Positions 63,392 to 64,000 of a DNA stretch of 64,000 bases are shown piece by piece. Positions within the stretch are counted from its first letter, which is position 1. Each line of letters starts with the position of its first letter. The notes below the pieces were generated by a model that saw only the letters and a list, made by a program, of their open reading frames with translations, was not told the DNA's origin and searched no databases. Source of the DNA: Psychrobacter cibarius (lineage in GTDB: Bacteria > Pseudomonadota > Gammaproteobacteria > Pseudomonadales > Moraxellaceae); contig CP131612.1 of NCBI GenBank assembly GCA_030686115.1, forward strand, positions 2,852,001 through 2,916,000, in the 5' to 3' direction. Both the position numbers and the translations under genes were made by a program.

Positions 63392-63437
63392 GTTCTTGTA
63401 AGAAACTATCGAAACTTATTAGCACTAAAATTCATGT

Positions 63438-63476
63438 AAAAAAAGAGCCGCTAATAATATATTAGCGGCTCTTTTA
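63438..63476. terminator. Bidirectional terminator
   Basis: AGAGCCGCTAAT and ATTAGCGGCTCT pair around AATAT, between the convergent reductase and ccmE. A-run left and T-run right. Confidence 0.8.
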
Positions 63477-63496
63477 CTATGGTATGGACTATATAA

Positions 63497-63997
63497 CTAC
63501 TGCTGTAGAGTATCCGTCTCATGCACCTTTTCAGCAGGATTATATTGCTCAGAAGGAGGCACTACACCGCTTCGGTTGTTTTCTTTCATTGATTTGGCCA
63601 CTTCTGGCGGCATGTAGTTTTCATCATGCTTCGCCAAGACTTCTCCAGCGACAAAAGTGTCACCCTGCATCTTACCTGTCGCGACGACGCCTGAGTTTTC
63701 AGCAAATAAATCTGGCAAAATACCTTGGTAAGTCACTGGTACTGTCGATTGAAAGTCCGTAATGGCAAACTCAACGTTTAGTGGATTATCTTCTGCGCGC
63801 TGGACACTACCCGCAACGACCATACCGCCTGCTCGAATACGCTTATCTTGTGGTGCTTCACCTTGTGCAATCGCGGTAGCATCAAAGTAGTAATCGGTCT
63901 GTTGCCCAATGGCATAAAGAACCAATACCACGGCTATCGCCGCTCCTGCAAGCGTAAACATAACCCACATCAGTTTTTTGCGACGAACTGCGTTCAT
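63497..63997 (-). CDS. ccmE: Cytochrome c maturation heme chaperone CcmE
   Basis: The 166-residue protein has an N-terminal basic segment and membrane anchor ([20 protein letters not shown], about 11-30), a periplasmic beta-barrel, and the heme-attachment His124 with Tyr128 in [13 protein letters not shown]. It holds heme covalently during cytochrome c assembly. A disordered tail follows the heme site. The gene starts four bases from the window end; further ccm genes are expected outside. Confidence 0.95.
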   Translation of the reverse strand: MNAVRRKKLMWVMFTLAGAAIAVVLVLYAIGQQTDYYFDATAIAQGEAPQDKRIRAGGMVVAGSVQRAEDNPLNVEFAITDFQSTVPVTYQGILPDLFAENSGVVATGKMQGDTFVAGEVLAKHDENYMPPEVAKSMKENNRSGVVPPSEQYNPAEKVHETDTLQQ

Positions 63998-64000
63998 ACC

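Overview
The window looks like a chromosomal segment of a gamma-proteobacterium of the family Moraxellaceae, most probably Psychrobacter. The reasons are moderate, AT-leaning base composition, gene content (a complete Pil-Chp cluster, minCDE, an OxyR/AhpCF group, BolA- and SirB2-like genes) and the character of the proteins. This is judged by eye; no database search was possible. It is mostly ordinary chromosome with one intact insertion sequence, two small palindromic repeat families and one decayed regulator.

Layout. 0.1-2.7 kb: NAD salvage genes nadR and pnuC, then a small Mpo1/DUF962 membrane protein. 3.0-3.5 kb: a decayed LysR-type regulator. 3.5-5.8 kb, minus strand: roadblock protein, BLUF blue-light sensor, MglA-like small GTPase and a second roadblock protein, which together look like a light-controlled GTPase switch. 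6.2-8.5 kb: an amidohydrolase and a convergent short-chain dehydrogenase. 8.8 kb: tRNA-Gly(GCC). 9.5-12 kb: lipoproteins, BolA and SirB2. 12-12.8 kb: an intact IS5-family element with TA target duplication. 13-18.3 kb: a divergent sulfur-stress cluster (trxC, DUF2892 and persulfide dioxygenase against a BigR-like regulator, SulP transporter and two DUF442 proteins). 18.4-21 kb: a glutathione S-transferase and two tandem secreted paralogues of unknown function. 21-25.4 kb: ahpF, ahpC and oxyR. 25.4-27.5 kb: HD hydrolase, thiopurine methyltransferase and a YgjP-type protease. 27.5-34.1 kb: a Fur-box-headed operon (imelysin, di-heme protein, imelysin, DUF1513). 34.3-38.7 kb: OmpA-like lipoprotein, acyltransferase, an unknown membrane protein and minC. 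39.1-40.3 kb: minD and minE. 40.4-53.7 kb: cytochrome b561 and the type IV pilus chemosensory cluster pilG-pilH-pilI-pilJ-pilK-chpA-chpB-chpC. 54-59 kb: an orphan periplasmic adaptor and a two-component system with a very large insert in the kinase. 59.5-62.2 kb: metNIQ methionine transporter. 62.5-64 kb: aldo/keto reductase and ccmE.

The most interesting points are: the BLUF-GTPase-roadblock operon near a pilus signalling cluster; a PilJ receptor that has lost its periplasmic sensor domain; a histidine kinase whose ATPase domain is split by about 250 low-complexity residues; a MetN without its C-terminal methionine-sensing domain; a thioredoxin with a CQPC active site; an amidohydrolase with replaced deaminase residues; and a roughly 107-bp palindromic element present twice.
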